Shown: piece after piece, positions 1-7,412 of the stretch | How the letters are laid out: every line of letters begins with the position of its first letter | Numbering within the stretch: the stretch's first letter is position 1 | Made by a program: the position numbers and the translations under genes | Source: Pseudoalteromonas peptidolytica | GTDB taxonomy: Bacteria; Pseudomonadota; Gammaproteobacteria; Enterobacterales; Alteromonadaceae | Reading direction: 5' to 3' | DNA: 42,144 bases | NCBI RefSeq assembly: GCF_012641745.1 | Contig: NZ_WEHZ01000038.1 | Location: 1-42,144, forward strand | Notes under the pieces: model-generated | Databases searched by the model: none | What the model was told of the DNA's origin: nothing | Seen by the model: only the letters and a program-made list of their open reading frames with translations

Positions 1-73
1 GGATTTGAAAAGAAAACCTCACAAGATAATCAACACCTCGAAAAGCAATCAATACATTACAAAGCAATCAACA

Positions 74-438
74 CATCGCGAGGTAAACTCACTCCCACCA
101 CAACATCAACATAGTGCAGCACTGGTAAGGGGCGGTTTACCCGCCGAGCTGTTGGGTTTGCCAAACAAAAAGGATAAAGCATCCTACTTTGTTGCATCAC
201 GAGGTAAACTCGCACCCACCACGACATCAACAAAGTGCTGCATTGGTAGGAGGCGGTTTACCCGCCGAGCTGTTGGGTTTGCCAAACAAAAAGAATAAAA
301 CAGTCTACTCTGTAACATCGCGAGCTAAACTCGCTCCCACCACGACATCAACAAAATACTGCACTGTGGTAGGAGGCGGTTTACCCGCCGAGCCATTGTG
401 CTTGCCAAACAAAAAGAATAAAGAAGCCTACATGTGTT
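74..438. repeat. Three tandem REP/BIME-like units of about 121 bp
   Basis: Three near-identical direct repeats begin at 74, 195 and 316; the first two are exactly 121 bp and the third ends near 438. Each unit holds a small palindrome of the type GCGAGnTAAACTCGC near its start and a second, GGCGGTTTACCCGCC, about 60 bp later, followed by a conserved stretch reading TTGCCAAACAAAAAG. Two imperfect palindromes per unit in a tandem array is the layout of bacterial interspersed mosaic elements built from REP sequences. The open frames that cross the array are repetitive and are probably not genes. Confidence 0.75.
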
Positions 439-439
439 T

Positions 440-749
440 ACCCCTAAGAGCTACGAAGCGTAGCCTCGCTCTCATTGCGTGTATCTGAAAGCAGAACATC
501 CTACTTCGTAGCAAGCAAGAGCCTCATTAAAGGTTGATTAACAGCATCCATCCATGGTTCTAATCGACATTAGTATATCCATGTACGTCAAATCCATTGC
601 AGAGATGCAGCGGGTTTTTTGCTTTATCGCTCATTTGTATGACATTGGACTCATTAATGAAGCTTTCTAGTAGCAAAGCAGCTTGTTCGACTACCCTTTG
701 CTTTGGATCTTAGCTATGATTTCTCTTTTTCCTCATTACTTAATACAAA
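440..749. other. Intergenic stretch without a recognisable gene
   Basis: No credible coding frame is visible. A short inverted repeat (GAGCTACGAAGCGTAGCCTC, 448-467) continues the palindrome-rich character of the upstream array. A T-run follows a GC-rich patch near 610-622 and could be a terminator remnant, but I see no convincing stem. The last part is AT-rich and presumably holds the promoter of the following channel gene. Confidence 0.4.
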
Positions 750-1364
750 ATGACAGAACTCTACCATTGGTTTGATCTTTTAGGGGTAATGGTCTTTGCC
801 ATATCAGGAACGCTAATTGCGCATAGCAAGCATATGGATGGCTTTGGAGTGATTGTTCTTGCTGCTGCAACAGGTATTGGCGGCGGCACTATCAGGGATT
901 TAATTTTAGACCAACCCGTTTTTTGGCTACATGATACTAGTTATATATACGCCATATTGTGCGCGGTTCTTATCAGCATCTTTTGGCTTAACCGACACGA
1001 AAATATTCCGCGCACCTTACTGCAAATTGCCGATGCAATAGGACTTGCATTTTTTGCTGTAATGGGGGTTCAAAAAGCGCTAAGTATAGGTATGCCTGAT
1101 ATGACAGCAATCATTATGGGGGTATTAACGGGCTGCTTTGGCGGAGTGATCCGCGATGTATTGGCCAGAGAAATTCCACTGTTATTAAAAGGTGAGTTAT
1201 ACGCTATTACCTGTATTTTTGGAGGGATAGTCTATACTCAAACTATTAAACTGGGTTTAGCAACAGAGTATGTGATGCTCTTATCTATGGCGTCGACACT
1301 ATTCTTACGTCTTGCTGCAATGAGATACAATTTGGTTTTGCACGTTTTTAAATATCCAAACTAA
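750..1364 (+). CDS. TRIC-family (UPF0126) cation channel-like membrane protein
   Basis: The 204-aa product is almost entirely hydrophobic with about seven membrane segments and an internal duplication. Each half carries a glycine-rich signature, GIGGGTIRDL near residue 48 and GCFGGVIRDVL near residue 128, characteristic of the TRIC/UPF0126 family (E. coli YicG and YadS relatives). Family members form trimeric monovalent-cation channels in the inner membrane; the physiological role in bacteria is unclear. There is no strong Shine-Dalgarno sequence before the ATG. The gene ends 16 bp before comM and may be cotranscribed with it. Confidence 0.85.
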   Translation: MTELYHWFDLLGVMVFAISGTLIAHSKHMDGFGVIVLAAATGIGGGTIRDLILDQPVFWLHDTSYIYAILCAVLISIFWLNRHENIPRTLLQIADAIGLAFFAVMGVQKALSIGMPDMTAIIMGVLTGCFGGVIRDVLAREIPLLLKGELYAITCIFGGIVYTQTIKLGLATEYVMLLSMASTLFLRLAAMRYNLVLHVFKYPN

Positions 1365-1380
1365 TTATTAGGAGACATGG

Positions 1381-2277
1381 ATGTCTTTAGCAAAAGTGTT
1401 CACACGCGCACAAGTTGGGATCACAGCACCAGAGGTCATTGTTGAAGTTCACTTAAGCAATGGTTTACCTGCTTTCAATATAGTGGGCTTGCCAGAGGCA
1501 TCGGTTAAGGAAGCAAAAGAGCGAGTCCGAAGTGCGATGACAAATACTGGCTTTTTGTTTCCTGAGCAAAGAATCACTGTGAATCTAGCGCCAGCTGACT
1601 TACCTAAAGAGGGTGGACGATTTGACTTAGCGATAGCTGTGGGGATTTTAGTCGCTTCAGGTCAGCTAGATAGTCAATCTGTAATCGATAAAGAGTTCTA
1701 CGGGGAACTTGCATTGAATGGTGAATTGAGAGAGATAACGGCAATTCTGCCTTCAGTAATGGCAGCAGCAACAAAAAGCAGAGCGTGCTACTTACCTCTT
1801 GCTAACGATGTTGTTGCGAGCTTAGCTTCTGCTGCCATTCGTGTGCCGCTAGATAATTTAAAAATGGCTTGGTCGCATTTAAGCGGCCAATCACCATTGG
1901 AAATTAACCAGAAATATCATATCGTGCAACAGTTACCTCAAGATATTGATTCTGCAACAGATATGGCAGAAGTCAAAGGTCAAGAAGGGGCAAAAAGAGT
2001 ACTAGAAATTGCAGCAGCGGGTGGTCACAACGTCCTTTTTTTAGGGCCTCCCGGTACAGGAAAGTCGATGCTAGCACAACGACTACCGACCATAATGCCA
2101 AAAATGACGGATCAGCAAGCACTAGAAACGGCATCAATTTATTCTATTTTAGGAAAACCAATCAACCAATCTAACTGGAAAATGCGTCCATTTAGAGCTC
2201 CCCATCATACCTGCTCTGCAGTTGCATTAGTCGGAGGTTCATCAAACCCTAATGACAATTACATCGCTATAGAGTAA
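1381..2277 (+). pseudogene. comM: comM (yifB), 5' part, interrupted by the Tn7-like element
   Basis: This is the first part of the Mg-chelatase-like AAA+ protein ComM/YifB, a branch-migration helicase that helps integrate DNA during natural transformation. The N-terminal ChlI-type domain covers about residues 1-120, and the Walker A motif GPPGTGKS lies near residue 223. AGGAGA precedes the ATG. Authentic comM sequence stops at 2252; the reading frame then runs eight codons into the transposon before a stop. Joining 1381-2252 to 25258-25906 gives an uninterrupted 506-codon gene, the usual ComM length. The truncated product lacks the rest of the AAA+ domain and is expected to be inactive. Confidence 0.95.
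2248..2252. repeat. Left copy of the 5-bp target-site duplication (CCTAA)
   Basis: CCTAA directly precedes the left terminus TGACAATTACAT and is repeated directly after the right terminus at 25253-25257. A 5-bp duplication is the standard product of Tn7-family transposition. The comM frame across the healed site reads N-P-K-P-G-E-I-S, as expected for ComM. Confidence 0.95.
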
Positions 2278-2368
2278 TAATTAGAGAACACGTTTAAATT
2301 CTACACAGCTATCGGATAATATCTACACTGATATTGTGTTTTAATTCGGAATCTACACTCTTAATAAG
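2253..2368. repeat. Left transposon end with four probable TnsB-binding repeats
   Basis: The end starts with TGACAATTACATCGCTAT (2253-2270). Three further related repeats follow: TTCTACACAGCTATCG at 2299-2314, ATATCTACACTGATATTG at 2319-2336 and GGAATCTACACTCTTAAT at 2348-2365. All share a [CT]TACA core followed by an AT-rich tail; the cores start at 2259, 2301, 2323 and 2353. Multiple short, unevenly spaced repeats at the tnsA-proximal end are typical of TnsB-binding arrays in Tn7-like elements. The last repeats lie just before the tnsA start, so TnsB binding may repress its own operon, as in Tn7; that is inference. Confidence 0.75.
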
Positions 2369-2381
2369 TGATGGTTATTTT

Positions 2382-3038
2382 ATGTCTGTACGTGCTATAC
2401 CAAAAAATTATCGCAACCTTACAGGGTTGGCAAACTCTCAAAAAGCCAAAGGTGCATTTTTTGAATCGTCACTTGAGCGTGACTTTTTAACCATGATTGA
2501 ATTTGACAGTGGTGTGGAAAGTTATGATGTTCAACCTGTGTGTATTTCTTGGCTAGATACCAATGGGCGAGAGAGGCAGTACACACCTGATGTATTAGTC
2601 AATTATAGGCCTAAGCATTCAGGCTTTCCGAGTAGCGACATTATACTGTGCGAAATTAAATATCGCAGTGATATTCAAAAGAACTGGGGAGAGCTCAAGC
2701 CCAAATTCAAAGCAGCTATTCGGTACGCGAAGGAACAAGGTTGGTATTTTAAACTATTTACTGAGCATGAAATACGAACCGTCTATATGGAAAATGCCCG
2801 TTTTTTGCAGCCTTACTTACGTGAAAAGCTTGATGAATCTCACGAGCATCTAATTCTTAATGCATTACTCGCTATGAGGGAGTGTACAGTCGAGCAACTG
2901 ATTAAATCGCTTTTTCACGACAAATGGGCTCAAGCAGAACTGCTTCCTTCTGTTTGGTGGCTAATTGCAGCTAAAAGGATATCGCTAGACTTGAATCTAC
3001 CCATCACCATGTCATCACGCATTTGGTTGGAGAGATAG
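2382..3038 (+). CDS. tnsA: TnsA-like transposon endonuclease
   Basis: This restriction-endonuclease-fold protein works with TnsB and cleaves the 5' ends so that the element is fully excised. The core motifs are FESSLERDF (residues 27-35), TPD (68-70) and EIKYR (91-95), matching the catalytic Glu, Asp and Glu-x-Lys pattern of the TnsA nuclease domain. The region after about residue 110 fits the C-terminal domain that contacts TnsC. I chose the ATG at 2382 because the protein then begins MSVRAIPKNYRN; an upstream TTG at 2334 would run through the TnsB repeats. It is 218 aa, shorter than Tn7 TnsA (273 aa). It ends inside the ribosome-binding site of tnsB. Confidence 0.9.
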   Translation: MSVRAIPKNYRNLTGLANSQKAKGAFFESSLERDFLTMIEFDSGVESYDVQPVCISWLDTNGRERQYTPDVLVNYRPKHSGFPSSDIILCEIKYRSDIQKNWGELKPKFKAAIRYAKEQGWYFKLFTEHEIRTVYMENARFLQPYLREKLDESHEHLILNALLAMRECTVEQLIKSLFHDKWAQAELLPSVWWLIAAKRISLDLNLPITMSSRIWLER

Positions 3039-3040
3039 CA

Positions 3041-4927
3041 ATGCCAAGAAAAAAGCGGAAGGAATTCACATTACAACAAGGCAGTTCAGCCTATCACAAT
3101 GGCACACATTACATCATTTTGCAGATAATCAATTTGGATTATGTATTAGCGGAATGCTTCACGACAAAGAAAATTGAAAAACTAAGAATTTCAGAGTTAT
3201 CTTTATCACCTCCCTCTCCAGAAGAGCAACGTTTGAGCGTCATTGATGCAATTGAAGATGATGATTGGAACATAGCTCAGCAAAGGTTGGAAATAATCCA
3301 GCCGTTGGTTCATAAACACGGCAGAACAGTTGACGATGTGAAGATGGTTGCTACAGAGCATGGCCTTCACTTTAATACTGTTTACAAATGGTTAAGGCTC
3401 TACGAGGCTGACCCATCGGTGATGATATTGACACCAAAATCTAGAAGTGACGCAGGCTCGACTAAGCTCTCTAGTGAGGTGGAAAAAATTATAGATGAGT
3501 GTATTGAAAATGAATATCTAAATAAGCAAAGAAAGTCTGTTGCAGCCGTACATCGTTTGGTTCAATTGGAATGCAGAAAAGAAGGACTGAAAGCGCCACA
3601 CGTCAATACAGTTAGGAATCGGATCAAAAGTTTATCTGAAGACTTAAAAATACGTAAACGTTTCAGTAAAGATCAAATCCATGATGCTTTACACATGAAT
3701 CAAGGTGAATTTCCACACGCTGATTATCCCTATGCGGTGATTCAAATAGATCATACACCGTTAGATGTCATTATGGTTGATGATGTATACAGACTCCCCC
3801 TTGAGCGTCCTTGGATAACCATGGCCATTGATGTCTATAGCCGAATGGTCGTTGGCTTTTATATATCTTTTGAAAAACCTAGTGCGTTGTCAGTTGGTAT
3901 GTGTCTCGCTAATGTCATTTTACCAAAGGAGAAGTTTTTAGCTGAGTATGACATTGATGCTTCTTGGCCATGCTGGGGTATTCCAAGAACAGTGCATGCA
4001 GATAACGCGAAAGAGTTTCGTGGTAATATGCTTAAAAAGGCATGTCAAGAGTACTCCTTTACAATAGAGTGGCGTCCAGTTTCTAGGCCTCATTTTGGGG
4101 GACATATTGAACGTTTACTTGGCACTTTTGCTAAAGAAATACATACATTACCGGGAACGACATTCTCAAATATTCAGCAGCGAAGAGGCTACGATTCTGA
4201 CAAGCAATCAGCGTTAACTTTAAAGGAGTTTGAGCACTGGTTGACAGTGCTTATTACTAAATCCTATCACCATAAGTTTCACTCGGGCATTAACACTACA
4301 CCATATCAAAGGTTTGAAGAAGGGGTTTTAGGTACCCAAAATACGAAAGGTGTTGGGATGCCAAGGAAAGTGGAGGATGAGGAAACACTTAAAATTAACC
4401 TTCTTCCCTACGTCGAGAGGACCGTACAGGATTATGGAATTCGAATTGATGATATCTGCTATTACAGTGATGTATTGAGAGTGTGGGTTAATGCGACAGT
4501 GGAAGGTCGCAGTAAGTTGAAGAAAAAATTCATATGCCGCCGAGACCCTCGAGACATTAGCACAGTATGGTTCTTTGACCCGCAGCTCAAGTGTTACTTC
4601 CCTATTCCATATAGAAATACGGCTCATCCACCTATGACGATATGGGAGCTTAGGAAAGTACAGAAAAAGCTTAAAGATGACGGAGTCATGCATGTCAATG
4701 AAGACTCAATATTTAGTGCGCTTGAGACTATGAGGGAAATAGAGCAGGAAGCTGTTATCAAAACCAAAAAAAGTCGAAAGGCAGTTCAACGTAGAAAACA
4801 TGCTGAGAAAAACGCAGTGGTATCGCCAGAACCTTCAGAGGTGATACCCAATGCACAGTTCGTAGATGAAGAAGATGACGACGATATTCAGCCTTTTGAT
4901 GAAATGTTAGAGGTGCGCCGTGATTGA
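3041..4927 (+). CDS. tnsB: TnsB-like DDE transposase
   Basis: This is the RNase H-fold transposase that binds the end repeats, cuts the 3' ends and joins them to the target. An N-terminal helix-turn-helix region (TVYKWLRLYE near residue 110) precedes the integrase core. The catalytic triad is readable as D237 (QIDHTP), D321 (HADNAKEF) and E357 (GGHIERLL), with 35 residues between the last two. A mu-type C-terminal beta-barrel region and a charged, acidic tail follow; the tail is a likely TnsC-contact segment. GGAGAG sits six bases before the ATG at 3041, which decides the start over an upstream TTG. The gene overlaps tnsC by 8 bp. Confidence 0.95.
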   Translation: MPRKKRKEFTLQQGSSAYHNGTHYIILQIINLDYVLAECFTTKKIEKLRISELSLSPPSPEEQRLSVIDAIEDDDWNIAQQRLEIIQPLVHKHGRTVDDVKMVATEHGLHFNTVYKWLRLYEADPSVMILTPKSRSDAGSTKLSSEVEKIIDECIENEYLNKQRKSVAAVHRLVQLECRKEGLKAPHVNTVRNRIKSLSEDLKIRKRFSKDQIHDALHMNQGEFPHADYPYAVIQIDHTPLDVIMVDDVYRLPLERPWITMAIDVYSRMVVGFYISFEKPSALSVGMCLANVILPKEKFLAEYDIDASWPCWGIPRTVHADNAKEFRGNMLKKACQEYSFTIEWRPVSRPHFGGHIERLLGTFAKEIHTLPGTTFSNIQQRRGYDSDKQSALTLKEFEHWLTVLITKSYHHKFHSGINTTPYQRFEEGVLGTQNTKGVGMPRKVEDEETLKINLLPYVERTVQDYGIRIDDICYYSDVLRVWVNATVEGRSKLKKKFICRRDPRDISTVWFFDPQLKCYFPIPYRNTAHPPMTIWELRKVQKKLKDDGVMHVNEDSIFSALETMREIEQEAVIKTKKSRKAVQRRKHAEKNAVVSPEPSEVIPNAQFVDEEDDDDIQPFDEMLEVRRD

Positions 4928-5825
4928 ACATACATCCAATAATTCTTACCCTCATTTAAATAAAGAAGTACAGAGGCAGCTCACCAAAAGTGACACAGCG
5001 CGCATTGAATATATCTTATCGTCAAGGTGGATTGGTTATTCCAAAGCCAAGGATATATTAGGCAAGCTTGAAGATTTGCTGCTCTATCCTAAAAAACACC
5101 GTATGCCATGTATGTTGCTTGTGGGAGACAGCAATAGCGGTAAGACGATGATAGCTGAGCGATTTATTGATTTACATCCTGCGTATGAGCGTGAAGATAA
5201 TGAAGGTATTGTTATACCCGCATTGTTCATTCAGTCGCCTCCTACACCAAGCGAATCCAGACTGTATAGCAATATCTTATCCAAGTTATTTGCGCCTTTT
5301 AGACCATCAGATTCTGCCGAGAAAAAGTATCATCAAGTGAAAACAATCATGGCAGCTTGCAACGTGAGAATGCTTATCATAGATGAGATACATTCTTTAT
5401 TAGCTGGCCCTTTGGATAAACAGCGGGTTTTTCTAAGCGTAATCCGCAACTTAAGTAATGAATTAAAAATCCCCATTGTTGGCCTAGGAACCAAAGATGC
5501 ATTAAGAGCGATAAAAACAGACCCCCAATTGGATAATCGCTTTAAGCCTTCTCTGTTACCAAGGTGGGAGTTTGATACTGATTTTCGTCGCTTATTAGCA
5601 AGTTTTGAGTTGATGTTACCTTTAGCTAAGGCATCAAATCTAAAGCGTAAAGTTATCGCCCAGAAAATTCACTTTATGAGTGAGGGGCTTCTTGGCGAGG
5701 TGTCTGACATTCTCACTCAAGCTGCCATATTAGCAATAAGAAATGGAACCGAAACTATCACTCTGGAATTGCTTAACGAGATTGATTATGAATCTCCAAG
5801 AGAACGCAAAAAAGGGAATGCTTGA
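4920..5825 (+). CDS. tnsC: TnsC-like AAA+ transposition regulator
   Basis: This ATPase forms the filament that links the target selector (TniQ) to the TnsA/TnsB transposase. Walker A is GDSNSGKT (residues 69-76) and Walker B is LIIDE (152-156), followed by HSLL. At 301 aa it is close in size to the compact TniB/short TnsC proteins and much shorter than Tn7 TnsC (about 555 aa), so the long N- and C-terminal extensions that bind TnsA and TnsD in Tn7 are reduced or absent. It starts with GTG inside the end of tnsB, and its TGA overlaps the tniQ start (TGATG), indicating translational coupling. Confidence 0.9.
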   Translation: MIEHTSNNSYPHLNKEVQRQLTKSDTARIEYILSSRWIGYSKAKDILGKLEDLLLYPKKHRMPCMLLVGDSNSGKTMIAERFIDLHPAYEREDNEGIVIPALFIQSPPTPSESRLYSNILSKLFAPFRPSDSAEKKYHQVKTIMAACNVRMLIIDEIHSLLAGPLDKQRVFLSVIRNLSNELKIPIVGLGTKDALRAIKTDPQLDNRFKPSLLPRWEFDTDFRRLLASFELMLPLAKASNLKRKVIAQKIHFMSEGLLGEVSDILTQAAILAIRNGTETITLELLNEIDYESPRERKKGNA

Positions 5826-6955
5826 TGAATAGAGTTTTGCCAGTGCATCCGCAACCTATGCCTGATGAGTTGTTCTCATCATGGGTGTATCGCGCAGCTA
5901 GAGCCAATGGGCAAAACGTCTTTTCATTTTGTCATTTACTGCTACCAGAGTTAAATAGGCGTTATTACGATATTGATAACTCGGTTAATAATGAGGTACT
6001 TCGAACGCTTTCTCTATTACTTAGGACACCATATCAAAACGCTTGGGAAACATCGTTAGATAGTTATGCAGGGCTACTTTATTCAATGCCAACTCCTAAA
6101 GCACAGAGAAAAACGTGCATACTGCAAACAGGGATCAAAAAGAATTCAGATAAACGGTTTTGTTTACAGTATTGTCCGAGTTGCTTGGCTGAGCAAAAGC
6201 CCTACTATAAGAAAGCCTGGCGAATATCTTTCATTACAGTGTGTACAAAGCATGCTTGTCAACTCCATGATAGATGTCCTCAATGCCTCAAGCCTGTAAA
6301 ACCACTATTAAACGATATAAGGCAGCCTCATAAAAAGCCTTTTTTGGGAGATATCACACAGTGTTATCACTGTGGTTGTCAATTAACAGAAGCGCCTATA
6401 CTAAGCGCCAAAAAAGGTGTGGTAATTGATACTCTTTTTTATAAAGCAGTTTTAAAAGCAGGATATTGGCAATTAGCTTTTAGCCTCGCATGGATATATT
6501 CATTTTCAGTTTTTTTAGTACTAAGGCATTTAATCCGTGTCGTCGCACAAAAAAAGTATAAAAAGGAAATTACAACGCGCTCTATAGATCCTGACATTAT
6601 GGAGCACCAGATTCGCTACAGGTGTATGTGTAAACTCACAGGCTTGTTTCGAGATTGGCCATTAAATTTCTTAGATATCCTTCAAAGCCTCGATATAAGG
6701 TACTCAGAGTTAACCTCGATAACTAGGCAAAGGAACCCCCTTCCTTTTTGGCTTGATAAAGAAATAAAGCCTTTGATATTTAACCCCAACTCAGGCCCTT
6801 CTGCGGAAAGTGTGGAGGCTGCGATAACGTGCATGCAAGCTAGCGGGAAGAAACTAAGCCTTCTTCAGTTGAATAAGTTCATGGGATATGCGGACTCAAT
6901 GTCAATAAAAAATGTTTTTAAGCAGCAAATAGCAAAATTCAACAGGAATTTTTAG
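5825..6955 (+). CDS. tniQ: TniQ/TnsD-family target-site selector
   Basis: The 376-aa protein has the TniQ N-terminal signature (PMPDELFSSWVYRAA, residues 11-25) and several zinc-binding clusters: CPSC (117-120), C140-H143-C145-H148, CPQC (151-154) and C180/C183/C185. TniQ proteins join a DNA-binding target reader to TnsC. Being the only TniQ in the element, it is the obvious candidate for recognising comM; that is inference from position. It is shorter than Tn7 TnsD (508 aa), so the C-terminal DNA-reading part is modest. The ATG overlaps the tnsC stop. A TTG three bases upstream is also possible. Confidence 0.9.
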   Translation: MNRVLPVHPQPMPDELFSSWVYRAARANGQNVFSFCHLLLPELNRRYYDIDNSVNNEVLRTLSLLLRTPYQNAWETSLDSYAGLLYSMPTPKAQRKTCILQTGIKKNSDKRFCLQYCPSCLAEQKPYYKKAWRISFITVCTKHACQLHDRCPQCLKPVKPLLNDIRQPHKKPFLGDITQCYHCGCQLTEAPILSAKKGVVIDTLFYKAVLKAGYWQLAFSLAWIYSFSVFLVLRHLIRVVAQKKYKKEITTRSIDPDIMEHQIRYRCMCKLTGLFRDWPLNFLDILQSLDIRYSELTSITRQRNPLPFWLDKEIKPLIFNPNSGPSAESVEAAITCMQASGKKLSLLQLNKFMGYADSMSIKNVFKQQIAKFNRNF

Positions 6956-6965
6956 GAGTATCAGA

Positions 6966-7412
6966 ATGACCCAAGACAGCGTATTTGATTTTTACCTTAA
7001 ACGAAATTACTGCCAAAAAGGTATGGAACATTACTTAAGCTCTTTAGATAAAGAAGAGCTAGTTTTGATGTTACTTAAATTTTACGACCAAGAAGCTGAC
7101 ATCTATAACAACCTATCGAATTGGAAGTATAAAATACCAATGTGGTACACGGAATACCTTGGTATAAACCACGATTGGAATAGCCAAAATGCGAACGAGT
7201 GGCTAGATATGTTCATTGAGCTGGTAGAGCGTTCATCGGATCTTGCTCAACTTGACACGTGGGTACTGGCTGATCTGGAAAGCGAAAACTCACCAGCCTA
7301 TTCAGCATTGATTGCTAGTAGGGCTAAATGGGCACCACGAGCAATTCGTCAGTACTGTCCAATTAGCCTATTCGGTAAGGAAAACTTAGTTGATGCTTTT
7401 GGGGAAAAGTGA
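6966..7412 (+). CDS. Unknown 148-aa protein, last gene of the tns operon
   Basis: I do not recognise this family. AGGAG lies seven bases before the ATG and the gene follows tniQ by 10 bp, so it is cotranscribed with the transposition genes. The product is acidic, rich in aromatic residues (WKYKIPMWYTEYLG near residue 54) and probably helical, without membrane segments or cysteine clusters. The opening (FDFYLKRNYCQKGMEHYLSSLDKEELVLMLLKFYDQ) reads like a helical bundle. Its 3' end overlaps the converging helicase gene by 27 bp. It could be a transposition accessory factor, an immunity or regulatory protein, or simple cargo. Confidence 0.75.
   Translation: MTQDSVFDFYLKRNYCQKGMEHYLSSLDKEELVLMLLKFYDQEADIYNNLSNWKYKIPMWYTEYLGINHDWNSQNANEWLDMFIELVERSSDLAQLDTWVLADLESENSPAYSALIASRAKWAPRAIRQYCPISLFGKENLVDAFGEK

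Noticed and set aside
5..488. Two overlapping open frames of about 97-99 aa at the left edge
   Set aside because: They run through the tandem repeat units and repeat the same peptide in different frames, so they are products of the repeat, not genes.
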